64,000 nucleotides of DNA from Agrostemma githago (GCA_958450325.1 OY288250.1:42072683-42136682), one strand, 5' to 3'. Shown: positions 34,001 to 45,694, numbered from the stretch's first letter. The notes: generated by a model from the sequence alone, not told the origin. Numbers and translations are program-made.

Positions 34001-35579
34001 TGATAAGTGTAGTTTGTAGTGCCTATTTGTTGTGTTTTTGTCCCATTTTCCTTGTGGAATCGCTCCTTGGGAGCGATTTATGGGCTTCTTATGCTTCCTT
34101 TAGTTCGTTTCAGGTTCCCGAGATTGAATTGGAAGAGTTGGAGCGATTCCGACTCAATACATACACATTTTGGAGCCAACGGAGTAAAGGAACGATGACT
34201 CGATGCCTTGGAATCGACCCCGAGACCTTGGGACCCAATCCCGAGCCTCCGAGACCCGATCTCGAGTCCCGAGAATCGGCGAGAAGCCCATGAGAGGCAA
34301 GGAGGGACCAAAGAGCTCTTATGGGAGGCCTACAAGACCCATCTCGTTCGGGATAGGGTGCACGTTGAAAGGTGCTGCTGTGAGCCCTTCCCGATCGGGA
34401 CCAACCCGTCCCGGTCGGGATGACAGGGCCGTCCCAGTCGGGATGATCCGTCTCGGTCGGGACGAAGAGCTGGCAGCACGGGCTTCTTCTTTTCTTCTCC
34501 TTCATTCTTGTACCCATATATATACTCCCTTCTTGTAATATTAAGACACCTTATGATAGTTTAGCATTTCTTAAGCCTCCCAAAAACCCTAAAACCCTAG
34601 ATTTACTTTCACTCATTAGTTTTAATCTTCCTTTAATCTTAGTTAATCCTTAGTTAATTCTTGTAATTAGTTCTTGTATTAAGAGGATACTTGAAGAATT
34701 CTCCAAGCTTGACAACCTTGGGTTTTATTTGGGTTCTTATTTATACAAGATTGCATCTTTTCATCTTCATAGTGTTGGTATAATCATCTCTACTCTTAAT
34801 CTTGTTTATTTAATCTAGTTTGAATCTTTTCATATTGTTATTGTTGTTATTCTTGTTATTCATTATGGATGTTTGTTTTGTGAGTTTGTTTTCTCTAATG
34901 ATTGTTAGTTTGACCATGATAATGAGTGAGTAGTGATCTTGTGGGGTTTGTAGGGGGATTAGGGGTAGATTATGTATGATTAGGGTTGATTAAGGGGAAA
35001 AGGTTACATCTTTGTTGTTAGTCACATTGTGGGCATTCCATGTGTTTGTTGATATGCTTGTATGAGTTGTAGTGGCCATGCTTCCCATACTTGTGCTCAT
35101 CTTCTCATTGTTTGTCTATGATGCGGAAATGTTGAGAATAGTTTAGTCGCGAGAGCGCGGACTAGGGTCTAAGTTACGAGAGCCCGGACCCACCTTGACA
35201 TCGGTCTAAGTTGCGAGAGCCCGGACCGACTCTAGTAACTAGGAGACACCTATACCCTTGATCACCCCAATTACCCTTCTACTCCTATGAACCCGACCTA
35301 CCCCACTTTCTTCCATATTTGAGTTCACCTCCTTAGTTAGACATCGTTCTTCTAGTTTATTTATTAGTTCATCATTAGCTTAGTCATAACTTCTCCTCCA
35401 CCATAGTTTTCCATTTATTGCATTCTTTGTGTTCGTTTGGTAGCATAGTCTCGTTTGTAGGCCGACCTAGTCTAAACTTCGCCTTACCGTCCTCGTGGAT
35501 ACGATCCCGACTTACCCTAGCTACCCACTAGGTGTAATCGGTTTATTATTGACGGCTAGGGACGTGACGAATCCCTACA
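34001..35579 (+). mobile_element. Family-A 3' LTR (1,579 bp)
   Basis: It runs TGATAAGTGTAG ... ATCCCTACA, directly after the polypurine tract. The TATA box is TATATATA at 34,517. It differs from copy 1 by a few substitutions and the loss of one motif copy of about 22 bp near 34,345. It is followed by the same DUF7745 intron sequence as copy 1. Confidence 0.93.
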
Positions 35580-35689
35580 AGTGTGTTGCTTTGTTTCCTT
35601 TTTTTTGCTATGTTTTTGTAGCTTAGTTTTACTTGTTTTATGATTGCTTTGAATTTTGAGGTGCGATGCTTTGTCCTATTTTTGTACAG

Positions 35690-36442
35690 GTTTGGTTGCA
35701 AGAGCGGCTCGGTTTAATCGACCCTCCCCGATGTTTCAAAGACTACAGCTACAGGGGTTTCACGGGCCGGTAGATGGTGTTGGTGTGGAGCAAAAATTCC
35801 GAAGAGGAGGACTGGCTTTCCAATTTGGCTAGTGGAAATGTTGTCATCAGGTGGTCCATCCCGTGGTGGAATATTAGTGGGCGTGTCGTGTTTCCATTTT
35901 CGTCTTCGACCTGGGCTTTGTTACTACTATCCATGAGGGATCAGGTTTATATTTACCCGAGCATGTTGTCCAATCAAATGGGTGTTCGACCTCCTATTCC
36001 AGACGATGCTAAGGTCGTTTCTAGTTCTGATCCATGGACCGAGGATTTGCTTAGGTGGTTCAGGGTGTCTTGGGAGCGGAAGTTTTTGCACCCCGTGGCT
36101 CGACCGATCGACAATACTTCTGTCTGGAAGAGAGTTTGTGGACACCCGTCCGGACAGACCGACTCAAAAGTTAGGAAGACAGCGCCGCTAAGGGGCGAAG
36201 AGGAGACTCGAGAGACTAAGTGCCTAACCAAAGACAGTGGGACCGATCCTAGTTTAGTCAGTTCATCTTAACGGGCCAAGACTGACAAGACCCATATTAA
36301 AGCTGCGAAGGAGCAAAGAAAGTGGGATTTGCTGGACTCAAGTTTGGATAGGGCGTTAGAAGCTTGCTTTCGGAAAATCGAAGAGAAAGAACGCCAGCAG
36401 TCACACCCGAGTAGTGAGGGTAAGGAAAGGTTGGACCTGTAG
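35690..36442 (+). pseudogene. DUF7745 3' exon, complete copy
   Basis: It duplicates 26,280-26,930 (offset 9,410 bp, almost identical, same TAG at 35,771 and TAA at 36,269) but continues to the natural end of the gene. After the TAA the frame carries a basic, probably helical tail (KAAKEQRKWDLLDSSLDRAL, then EEKERQQSHPSSEGKERLDL) and stops at TAG 36,440-36,442. It is convergent with the minus-strand integrase, whose stop lies 796 bp further on. This tail-to-tail arrangement fits the antisense accessory genes of Retand-type elements. Confidence 0.75.
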
Positions 36443-36657
36443 AGCCCAGCCGTTTAGTACTATGTTGTATTAATTGATATTACGTGGCGTATTATTACTA
36501 GTTTTTGTAGTGAGTTTAGACACGTTGATTTTCCGGGACGTCCGGATTTTGGATGCTTGATGTTGATGCCTCGACAAAGGCTCGATTTAACCAGTTTTGT
36601 TTTTCATGAGAAGCACATTTATTTTTTCCTTCTTTTTTTTGTTTTTTTTTGTTGTGG

Positions 36658-36930
36658 CTCGCAACTCGATTCTTCATTTTGCCCGGAGCGCCCTCTCGGA
36701 TTTTCACTCCGTCCTTGGCTCACCTTTTTGTTCTGTTTTTTTTTGCACTTTTCTGTACGGCTCGCAACTCGTTTCTTCATTTTGCCCGGGGAGCCCTTTC
36801 AGGTTTTCACCCCGTCCTCGGCTCGTCATTTTCATTTATATATATTTTTTTTAAACGACCGCTCGCAACTCGATTTTTCATTTTGCCCGGGGCGCCCTTT
36901 CGGGTTTTCACCCCGTCCTCGGCTCGTCGT
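36658..36930. repeat. Three copies of a 67-bp repeat at about 102-bp spacing
   Basis: Copies start at 36,658, 36,761 and 36,862, each from CTCGCAACTCG through TTCATTTTGCCCGG to CCTCGGCTCGTC or a variant. They are separated by T-rich spacers. They lie between the 3' ends of the integrase (minus) and DUF7745 (plus) genes. Confidence 0.85.
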
Positions 36931-37190
36931 TTGTGCTTCGTCATTTTAACTCACTCATTGATCGGGTCGTGGGAGGAATCCCGGTTTACTCATGAATCAA
37001 TTAATCGACTGTTTTGTTTATTTTCTTGGTTGTACCCGGGGAAGGGTTGCCTACGTATCCGCTTTTGGACGGAATCAAACCATGTTCGTAGTTCTTTTAA
37101 AAAAAATGCGAGTGAGTTTGCTTTAGACTCGTCTATGCCAATTATCGATGCGTACTTGATTCATTATTATTTTTGTTTGTTTTTTTTTAT

Positions 37191-37202
37191 CCCCCCCCCC
37201 CC
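37191..37202 (-). other. Purine run (G12) downstream of integrase
   Basis: On the minus strand this reads as twelve G followed by ATAAAAAAAA, just after the integrase stop. It could act as an internal polypurine tract of the Retand-like element or be a simple homopolymer. Confidence 0.25.
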
Positions 37203-37237
37203 TAAGTCAGAGGTCGGGATGTGGTTGGCAGGGCGTC

Positions 37238-38985
37238 TATGGGTAATATCGCTTGAGTTGATCCATGTTGGTTGGGGTTGAGAATTCCTGACCGTCTAGG
37301 TCGGTGAGGATCACTGCGCCACCGGAGAGTATTTTCTTGGCGAGGTAAGGGCCCGCCCAGTTTGGCTTGAATTTCCCTCTAGGGTCGACGGAAGGGGTGC
37401 TCTAATGGATTTGATTACTAAATCTCTCTCGTGTATGTTTTGGGATTTCACTCGTTTATTAAAGGCTCGTTGGATGCGCTGCTGGTAGGCTTGTACGTTG
37501 GATAAGGCATGTATCCTACGTTCGTCTAGGAGTACTAGGTCGTCATACCGTTTTTGGTTCCATTCTTCTTCGGGAATACCGCTCTCGGCTAATATCCTTA
37601 GTTATGGTATTTCTAGCTCTACGGGTTGCACGGCTTCGGAACCGTAGGTTAGGTAATATGGTGTGGCTACAGTGGGTGTTCTATAGGACGTTCGGTATCC
37701 CCATAAGGCGAAGGGGATCTTGTTTGGCCAATCCCGGTAATTGTCTATCATTTTCTTAAGGATTGTGATTATGGTTTTGTTGGCTGTGTCTACGGCCCCG
37801 TTTGTTTGTGGTCTATAGGGTGATGACTTATGTCTTTGGATTTTGTATTTGTCGAGGAGTTTCTGGGTGTCAGCCCTAAAGTGAGCCCCCTGGTCACTGA
37901 TGATCTCGTGAGGTATGCCATAGCGGCAGATGATGTTGTTTTGTAAGAATTTGACTACTTGTTTTGAGGTTAGCACGGTGTAAGAGGCGGCTTCTACCTA
38001 TTTGGTGAAATAATCGATGACCACTAGTATAAAACAGTGTCTGCCGGTCCCGGATGAGTGCACTTTTCCTATGATGTCTATTTGCCAAGTAGAGAAAGGC
38101 CAGGGTGTGGTTATGGTGTGTAGAGGATATGGAGGTAGGTGTTGGACGTTAGAGAAGATTTGACAATTGTAGTAGTGTCGGACATGACGTCGACAGTCTG
38201 CCTCTAAGGTAACCCAGTAATAGTCCAGTCTCATTATTTTCCGAGCTAGTAGGTGTGCACTCGTGTGGGGTCCGCACTCTCCGTCATGTACCTCTTCCAT
38301 GACCTTCTCGAACTGGTTTTTGTTTATGCACCTAAGGAGGACTCCTTGTGGGGTTCGTTTGTATAGTAGTCCTTGATTCAGGACGTAATGGGTGGCTTGC
38401 ATTCGCAAGGCTCTCTTGTTTTTGGCGTTAGTGTTGGGTGGATATGACCCGTCGGTTTTACATTCTAGGATTGCTTTATACCAAGGTTCCTCGGGGGTGT
38501 CATCGGTTTCGAGGCTATGGATGTAGGCCGGTTGTTTGCTTCTTTCTACGCAAATGGGCATAGAGAAGAGATGATCGGGCATGTTTACTAGTGAGGCTAG
38601 TTTGGATAATGTGTCAGCGAATTGGTTTTCCTCACAGGTATGTGTATGAAGTCGATTTCGGTGAACTTTCGGGACATTGTTTCTACCTTGGTTTGGTATG
38701 GGGTTAGGCTTTCGTTATAGACCTTCCAGTTTCTCGTAGCTTGGTTGACTAGTAAGGATGAATCTTCATGTATTCTAATGTTTTTTACTCCTAGTGATAA
38801 GGCTGCTTTGAGACCTATTAGGCGGGCCTCGTGTTTGGTCGTATTGGAGAATTTTAGTTGGATGGAGGTCCGGTTGTTGGTGTTTGGGTGATGGTGTTGA
38901 TGATGGGTTAAGTTCAGGTCGTCGTTTCCAATTTTCAGGGGAGGGTAAGTGGGCCGCTCGTTGTAGCCCTCGTATTTTAGTTAGT
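37238..38985 (-). pseudogene. pol: Tat/Retand-type Pol remnant: RNase H and integrase
   Basis: Reading on the minus strand, an RNase H-like domain (about 38,885-38,600; GLKAALSLGVKNIRIHEDSS) leads into EENQFADTLSKLASLVNM after a one-base frameshift. The integrase follows: an H-H-C-C zinc region (VHDGECGPHTSAHLLARKI ... RRHVRHYYNC), the catalytic core with WQIDIIGKVH, ISDQGAHFRADT and TNGAVDTANKTI, and the C-terminal part with KFKPNWAGPYLAKKILSGGA ending at TAG 37,238-37,240. Stops at 37,998 (DYFTK*VEA) and near 37,600 and indels make it non-functional. Protease, RT and the first RNase H are absent. Integrase would insert element cDNA in the nucleus. Confidence 0.85.
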
Positions 38986-39250
38986 TGTTATCGATAATTG
39001 GCACAAAGTTGAGTTCTTAAGTGTTTTAAATAAAAAAATTAAGCGATTGTCGAGGCATGTTTGTAAAAAAAGATGATTGTTTTATTGATAATAGTAGACG
39101 GGCTAGATGCCCGCGGTTTTGTTTTTGGGGGAGGTGGAGGACATGTCCCTCGCGCTTCCCTAGACTTGACAATAAAAGAAAGAGACATTTATTATTATTT
39201 TAGTCTAGGCCCCAAGACGAACTAGACTCTGACTCGGACCGGTCGTGCCT
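38986..39250. other. Deletion junction between RNase H and gag remnants
   Basis: No PR or RT sequence is found between the two remnants. About 260 bp of AT-rich sequence and a short GC-rich hairpin (GGGCTAGATGCCCG) take the place of several kilobases of pol. Confidence 0.5.
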
Positions 39251-39856
39251 CTAGGCACCAAGGCTCCATCCAGGGAATAACACCTTGATGGTGCCGTTGG
39301 TCTTTACTATCACAGACTCGGTCGTTTCGCCGCCATCCCCATCGTTAGCAGGCTGTGGTGTCTGCTTTTTCACCACAGGGAAAGTTCCGGCATCCACCAG
39401 GTCCTGGATGTCGTGCTTGAGGCGGTCACAGTCCTCAGTATCGTGTCCTCTACCTTGGTGATACAAGCAATAAGCACTAGGATCCCAATCCGCCCCCCGG
39501 GTCTCGCGGGGTGGATCTGGAGTAGGGACGAGTTGGGATAATTGCCAGTCCTCGTTGGTAATTCTAAGGGCCTCGGCATGGGTCATGCCTAGGTCGGTGA
39601 GGCTTCTAAAGGGACGCCCTCCCAGGGCTGGGACAAACCTAGCTGGCCCTAGCCTCATCTTTTCTTTAGGGATGAAAGGTTTCTCTTCCACTTCCTCCCT
39701 AGGGGTGTTTCGTGTCTCATTGATCGTTTCCTCCAACCTGCCGAGCTGGAGTAGGATGTTGTTATGGGCGTCGTTTATCTGGGCCAAGTTATTTTGAAGT
39801 TCCTTAACAAGCCCTAGCATTGCATTGAGTGGTTCGATGTTGTCTTTGGAAGACAT
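39251..39856 (-). pseudogene. gag: Tat/Retand-type Gag, internally deleted
   Basis: A 201-residue ORF begins MSSKDNIEPLNAMLGLVKEL, a coiled-coil-like N terminus. It passes through a proline-rich stretch straight to the C-terminal zinc-binding segment YCLYHQGRGHDTEDCDRLKH, characteristic of Tat/Ogre-lineage Gag. The central Gag domain expected between them is absent, so the product is about a third of the usual length. The ORF itself has no stop, so the deletion was in frame or the copy has been maintained. Confidence 0.75.
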
Positions 39857-41460
39857 TTCTAGATCTGCGAAAAAGGGCTAAAGGTGAGACTGAATCGATA
39901 GGACGTTTTAGGGACTCGAGGAATGCCCTTAATTGAGCGACACGGAAACGAGACCCTCGACTCGCGGGTGCGTGCGGTCACTGACTTAGGGACTTGGGTG
40001 CTTTAGACTCTTGGTGTACTCGGCGAGACGCCTAATGAATCTTAAGAGACAATATGACACAAGCCTCGTAGGTGAGGCTTAAAGAGGACTTCTCAAAAGG
40101 AGACGACCCAAAATGTAAGACCTCGAGCAGAGGCGATCCTAGAAGCTAACACAGACAGTTAATCACACGGTTGTACGATGTGAAGAATTGATCACGATCC
40201 CGGCTCAGGATCAATGAATTTTGACATTTTTGAAAACAACCGATACTCGTAGGGAAAAGTTTTTCTCTTTTTTTTTGAAAAAGTGATTTTGCAAAATTAT
40301 GGTGTCGATGGTGCGGTAACATCGTTGGTAGTGTGAAACGTGCGTTACTATGTGTGTGTCGGGAATCCGACGATGGTAAAAGTGTAAACGTTTTTTTTAA
40401 AGGAACACGGTCCTTAGGTGGACCGGGTTTGAAAATAATGAATTGATATCTTTATCGAAACTACTATTAATTAGCTAGTTCGATAGTGGATGTGTGTGGT
40501 GCCTTAAAGGTGTGACTAAATTCTCGTCAAGGGTTTAGGTAGTGAATAGTGTTTTTAGAAAAGTGGTTTTTTTTCTTTGAAACGGGTGATCCATGTTTGT
40601 TGGTTGCTGTAAATAGCATTCGATAGTGGATGGTGGTGTGTTGTGAAAAGTGTTTCGGGAATGTAACCGTTTTGGGTTCCTTGACTTCATTAATTGAAGC
40701 TTCGGTTGTGTTAACGGTATAAGTGAAAAAGAACTTCTTCTTTTTTGAAAGCAAAATGTAACCGTTTGGTGTGCCTTGATCCCATTAATTAGGGCCTCGG
40801 TAATATTAACGGTGTTTGTCGTTTTGACGGGTTTTACTTTAGCCATGTGACGGCGTTCTAAAATGTATTTCCTCTTCTTTTTTTTTGAAAACATCGAGTG
40901 TAAAATTTGCCATGACATCGGCGTCTCAAAAATTTTCCTTTTTTAGAAAACATGACTTGACCGGAGTATCGGTGTTCCGAAATCGTTTTGGAAAGATGAG
41001 ATATTTTTCGAAAACGGAATTGGGTGTGGTTGAATATGTTGGCGTGGTTGAATCCGGATTTTAGTGTTTTATTTGGGTTCGATTGTTCAAACACGCTACA
41101 CATAACTAGGAATGCATACACTTATGTAGGATGCAGACCCGGGTAGGTTTAGGGTAGGCTACCGCCCACGAATAGTCCTTACTTAGGCATTGACAATGAT
41201 CGGGGGAGATGAGTGTCATACCGTCCGTTCGGAATAATCCGCTTATTATCCCGCGGGGTACGCGTTAGGCGGTCGGAGCGTCAATCGAGGATCTCTCTGC
41301 ATGTCCCTAGAGATCTTACCGCGAAGAGGTCGACTGGTCCTGATATCGGTTAGGGTGGGCTTTTTAGGGCCAAAACCTGTAGTGACCACAACTAGAAACT
41401 AAGAGACGAGCTTCACCGACCTCGTTCAAGTTACACCACCGCTGGAAACTTGTTTCCAAA
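39857..41460 (-). other. 5' leader of the Retand-like element
   Basis: About 1.6 kb of untranslated sequence between primer site and gag with no domain in any frame. It is rich in A/T homopolymers (e.g. 40,260-40,290 and 40,870-40,890). Long leaders are usual in Tat-lineage elements. Confidence 0.6.
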
Positions 41461-41480
41461 TCCCCAGCGGAGTCGCCAAA
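41461..41480 (-). promoter_or_regulatory. Primer binding site of the Retand-like element
   Basis: The minus strand reads TTTGGCGACTCCGCTGGGGA one base inside the LTR end. This matches the TGGCGACTCC...GGGGA primer sites of Tat/Ogre-lineage elements, attributed to tRNA-Arg. Confidence 0.75.
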
Positions 41481-41481
41481 C

Positions 41482-43641
41482 TGCGAACGTATGTCCGCAC
41501 CGCCCGGCGCCCCGCGCGTGCTAGCGCGGGACCGATCCGGTTTTCAACGTGTAGCGGAGGCCACCCACGCGGCCCCCTCCCTGCCGGGGGCCGATCCGAT
41601 CTCGCGTACGGGGCGAAGTGTCGGACCTCGATTTGGATGACGATCCGGACTTGTACTAGACGGGTGTGGGCACCCGTGTTTCCGTTTGGGAATCGATCGA
41701 GTCGTGGTTGTAAATGTTTAAAGGCCGTTTTGTTTGGTAAGGCGACCTTTTTAGTGAACTGAAGTTGTCGTGATTTGTGGAGTCGCCACCGAATCAAATT
41801 ATGTGGACTCGGAAACCGTTCAAGTCAACTTTGATCCCTTGCCGGCTCAAAGTTGAGTGGCATGGGACCTAAAGATAAAGACTTGTACCCTTAAGCACTC
41901 CATGCCTGGAATGATTCTCATTGCCAATGGTTTCGGACATCGAAAACCGTCTATTTTGAGTAAGGGGTGAGGGTACGTATTGGGAAGCCAACATCCGATA
42001 GATGTCAACACCCAATCCCGCCCGCACTATAGCGGCCTCTACTAATCAATCGGTGGGCTGATATCCTAGTTCTTTTGTTGTGGTGGAAGTACTGTAACAT
42101 CCGTTGTTTTAACCCTAAACCTTTTGCTATGTCGGTTGTTTAAGGACAAGTATGTTTTGTCGTCGAAGTAGTTGAGTTTACATTCTTTGCATGCGATTTC
42201 ACGTGACAAGCAGGCCATGAAAAGATGCACGTAGGAGAGTAGAGAGTACTAGTATTATATGTATTAGCAAATCAGTTTTAACGCGATAATACGGATATTA
42301 GTCATTCTCGTGGTATACCTTACCTGGTATTCTGCTTAAGATGCGTCAGCTCGGTATTAATAGAGATGCATCGAACCTAATAAGGCGAGCACCGGGACTA
42401 ATACGGAACCCGACCATCACTTTGTTCAATTTTAGTTGTTTTACGTTTTGAATTCCGTGTTAGGTGATTTAGCATGCGATTATTAGGTCATAAAAGCAAT
42501 AAATCATACAAAAAACTGTAAATGCGAATGTAAGTAAATCACATAGTGAGGAATTGCACCCTCGAAGTATACACTAAACGGGACACGATGCATAGATAGT
42601 TTGGAGAAAGGATCTCGGAATTACTCGGGACTATTTAGTGTGTTTTAGTGTTTGCGATTGAAGTTTGGACGTTACGTATTTTAGTAGATGTTTGTGGGCC
42701 TAGTGCCCACATATAGTGTAGTCGTAGTGCATAATAATAGAAAGTGCGAATATGGAAAGTTTTGTTTAGATGGCAACCTAGTGACGATACGACTTCGACA
42801 GGCAGATCCTCCTAGCTTGACCTGTTATTCCGGCAGAGTTCCATTACCGTTTGACCTTCCCGCGGCTACTCCGGCAGAGTTTCGTTGCTAAGAACTAGTT
42901 CTGCGGCTAATCCGGCAGAACCGGTGTACTAGTTTTGAGCTAGTCGATCACAGGCACCTCGGTATCGAGTGGAGTGCTCGAAGGTGAGGAGTAGCGTCAA
43001 TGTCGCTTTATTATCGGAACTACGATCGAGTGGATCGTTTGCCTCGGGTGTCGGAGTGCGAGCCCTTAGCGAGAGTTTAGAGGGAGAAGAGAAGTTGTGA
43101 ATTTGTGTGTCGAAATGAGGGCGTAAAGGGGGGTATTTATAGGTGTTTTCGGCCCTCGTCGCCCATATAGGCGCCCGAGCTGGGGTGTACTAAGACTCAG
43201 GCGTGGGAAGACCAAGACACGTGAAGTGGTGCGGTTGGAGTTTTGAAGATACGATTTTGATACTTTCCAAAACTGTGCGACGGGTGTATAATACTTAGCT
43301 TAGGGCTTAAGGATCCCCGTGGCTTGACCTAGCACCGTGTGTTTAGTGGGCCTCGGGTGTTCATCCCGAGGTTCGATTGGCGCGGTGTTGACTCGGTTCG
43401 AGTTTCGGGACCGTCTCGGGGTCCCGGTGTCAGAATTGACTCTAATTAGTGTCTATGCGATCGTAACGACACGACTAAGGCTGCCATCATGTTAGTTTAA
43501 TTTGCCCGAATAATTTATTTGATCCGTTCTATAAAAAAGTTACCTAGAACACCGCGAACCCGCGTCGCGTTGCAGTCCTATCGTCATCGGGTGTTCGTTG
43601 GGCACTTCTGCAGCCACCAGGTCCAAATCTGGGTGTCTACA
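41482..43641 (-). mobile_element. 5' LTR of the Retand-like element (2,160 bp)
   Basis: On the minus strand the LTR begins TGTAGACACCCAGATTTGG (43,641) and ends CGTTCGCA next to the primer site (41,482), giving TG...CA termini. A TATA box (TATAAATA, minus strand, 43,136-43,143) sits 500 bp from its start. The partner 3' LTR is not present between 19,123 and 41,481. It should lie beyond the plus-strand accessory genes, where the minisatellite now is. Confidence 0.75.
43136..43143 (-). promoter_or_regulatory. LTR TATA box
   Basis: TATAAATA on the minus strand within the LTR, preceded by a GC-rich block and followed by pyrimidine-rich sequence typical of a transcript start. Confidence 0.6.
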
Positions 43642-43867
43642 ACAACAGTCGCTCATACTGTGGCTTTGTTCTGTAGTCGTATTCCTTGCTAAGACAAAGC
43701 GTAACAGTCTGACTGTCCGTTGTATGTTAAGTCTAGTACTTCCTTACATATTCATCTTCCACTTTGATTCAACTTGGTTTAATCAATAAAGATTAAGTTG
43801 AAATTTTTAAAAGGTATCTAATTCACCCCCTCCCCCTCTTAGGTACTTAGCGATCCATAAACTCTTC
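43642..43867 (+). mobile_element. Possible LTR remnant (Copia-like 3' end)
   Basis: The segment ends with AATCAATAAAGATTAAG and then CTAATTCACCCCCTCCCCCT, a signature that recalls the 3' end of some plant Copia LTRs. It is cut off by the LINE at about 43,868. Weak call. Confidence 0.3.
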
Positions 43868-45530
43868 AGATTCGATTCAATGGCAATTTGTACATCAAAT
43901 GCTTGTAGCTTTAAATATGTCGAGTAAAACGGTGGATTGGATTATGGAGTGTGTCACAACTCCGTCATTCTCCCTATCTCTAAATGGATCTACATTTGGT
44001 TTCTTTAGGGGTAGAAGAGGGATACGACAAGGTGATCTAATGTCACCAGTGTTATTTACACTTTGTATGGAGTATTTTACTCAATTATTGGAGGTCATGG
44101 TTATTAAGAGAGGGTTTAAATACCATTCTTTGTGTAAGAGAGTGAAGTTGATACATCTTTGTTTTGCCGATGACTTAATGGTATTTAGCTATGGTAATGA
44201 GGAATCTGTTATGATCCTGACTAAAGTGTTTGAGTTCTTTGCTCGATGTTCAGGTCTTACTGTCAATAAGGATAAATCTAAAATATTCGTGAATGGGGTA
44301 GGAGTGGATGTGTAATGCAGGATACTTCAGGTCTGTGGTTTTAAGCGTGGGAATCTTCCATTCAAATATCTCGGCGCCTCTATATCTTATAAACGTGTAC
44401 AGATTCATGACTGTTGTATGTTGATAGACAAGGTCACGCAAAGAATTCAAGGATGGGGAGTGATACATCTAAGCTACGCTGGGAGGCTAGTTCTAGTGAA
44501 GGCGGTGCTCAGTCAACTTCATCAATATTGGTGTCGAATTTTCTTGCTGCCTAATATAGTAATTAAGATAATTGAGCGTCTCTGTCGAGATTATTTGTGG
44601 AAAGGAATAGCAGGAGGAAGCAAAAGTCCCTTGGTGAACTGGGAAACATACTGTTATGACATGAGGATGGGTGGTTTGGGTATTAAATCTGGAAAAGAAT
44701 GGAATAAAGCGCTTATAGGGAAGTATGTGTGGTGGATTTATACGAAAGCCGATCATTTATGGATTAAATGGGTGAATGCAATCTATTTAAAATGAGCTTC
44801 TTGGGCAACATATCAACCAACAATGGCCTCAAGTTGGACTTGGAGGAAGATATGTAGCAAAAAAAATGAAATGGTTAGGGGGTATCAGAATGATATATGG
44901 ACTGCAGATGCAAAGGGATACACGGTTGATGGAGGGTATCACTGGTTGCGAGATGCAGGTGAGAAGAAAGATTGGTGGTGTGTTGTGTGGAGTCGTATGG
45001 ATGTACCTAAACATAGCTTCATTACTTGTTGTTTGCGAGTGGGAAATTACTCACAGAGGATCAATTGGTAAGGTTTGGTATCACAACCAACAATATGTGC
45101 TATCTTTGTGGGTTGCAGGTGGAAAGTCATTCCCATCTATTTTGGGAGTGTATCTATAGTAGACAGTTGCATAAACTATTGCAGGAGTGGTTCGGTTTGA
45201 TATTGCCAGAGAAGGAGATGTTGCGTTACTGTACCCGTCTGAAGAATAAATCTGGTTATCAGAAACAGGTTGTATTCGTTGCGGTATGTGTTGTCGTGTA
45301 TGGACTATGGATTGAGCGTAATAACTGTTGGAAGGAAGGTCGATTAAAGAGGCTGCAAGTTTTAATGAAAGATTTGAGGGTTGAAGTCGAGTATAAGGTG
45401 AGAAGGAGAATAACAGTAATACCTACTACTTGGCTTAGAGATTGAATACAAGAGAAATATTGTATACAAAATAGTTTGTAATTGGTGATTTTGATCATAT
45501 TAATATATTTACATTTTACGACAAAAAAAA
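43868..45530 (+). pseudogene. L1 LINE copy 1, 5'-truncated (RT and zf-RVT)
   Basis: The sequence begins inside the RT domain (DSIQWQFVHQML) and carries RT motifs IRQGDLMSPVLFTLCMEYF and CFADDLMVF (about 44,160). It continues through the LSYAGRLVLVKAVLSQLHQY segment to the zinc-binding reverse-transcriptase domain (WSRMDVPKHSFITCCLRVG). Frames change at about 44,310, 44,800 and 45,050, with stops at 44,313 and 44,793. It ends in A8 at 45,523. The pieces are colinear with LINE copy 2 downstream. 5' truncation is normal for LINE insertions made by target-primed reverse transcription. Confidence 0.85.
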
Positions 45531-45621
45531 CATATTTCGTACTTAAATGGTTCCTTATTAATGTTTTCTTTTGAGCTTATTTCAGTAGTGATAATAGGAA
45601 ATTCTAATAATTTCCTAACTC

Positions 45622-45693
<72 letters not shown>
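45622..45693. repeat. (TAA)n microsatellite
   Basis: About 24 units directly upstream of the first LINE fragment with a (TAA)n tail. Reading it in frame gives spurious poly-Ile/Leu/Tyr ORFs. Confidence 0.95.

Positions 45694-45694
<1 letters not shown>

Noticed and set aside
24571..35579. Interpreting both family-A LTRs and everything between them as one simple insertion
   Set aside because: DUF7745 sequence follows LTR copy 1 directly, and a second, truncated LTR precedes the primer site, so a later duplication is required.
43838..45545. GTACTTA on both sides of the truncated L1 as its target duplication
   Set aside because: The two copies are not flush with the LINE ends (about 25 bp away on the left and several bases past the tail on the right), so it may be chance.
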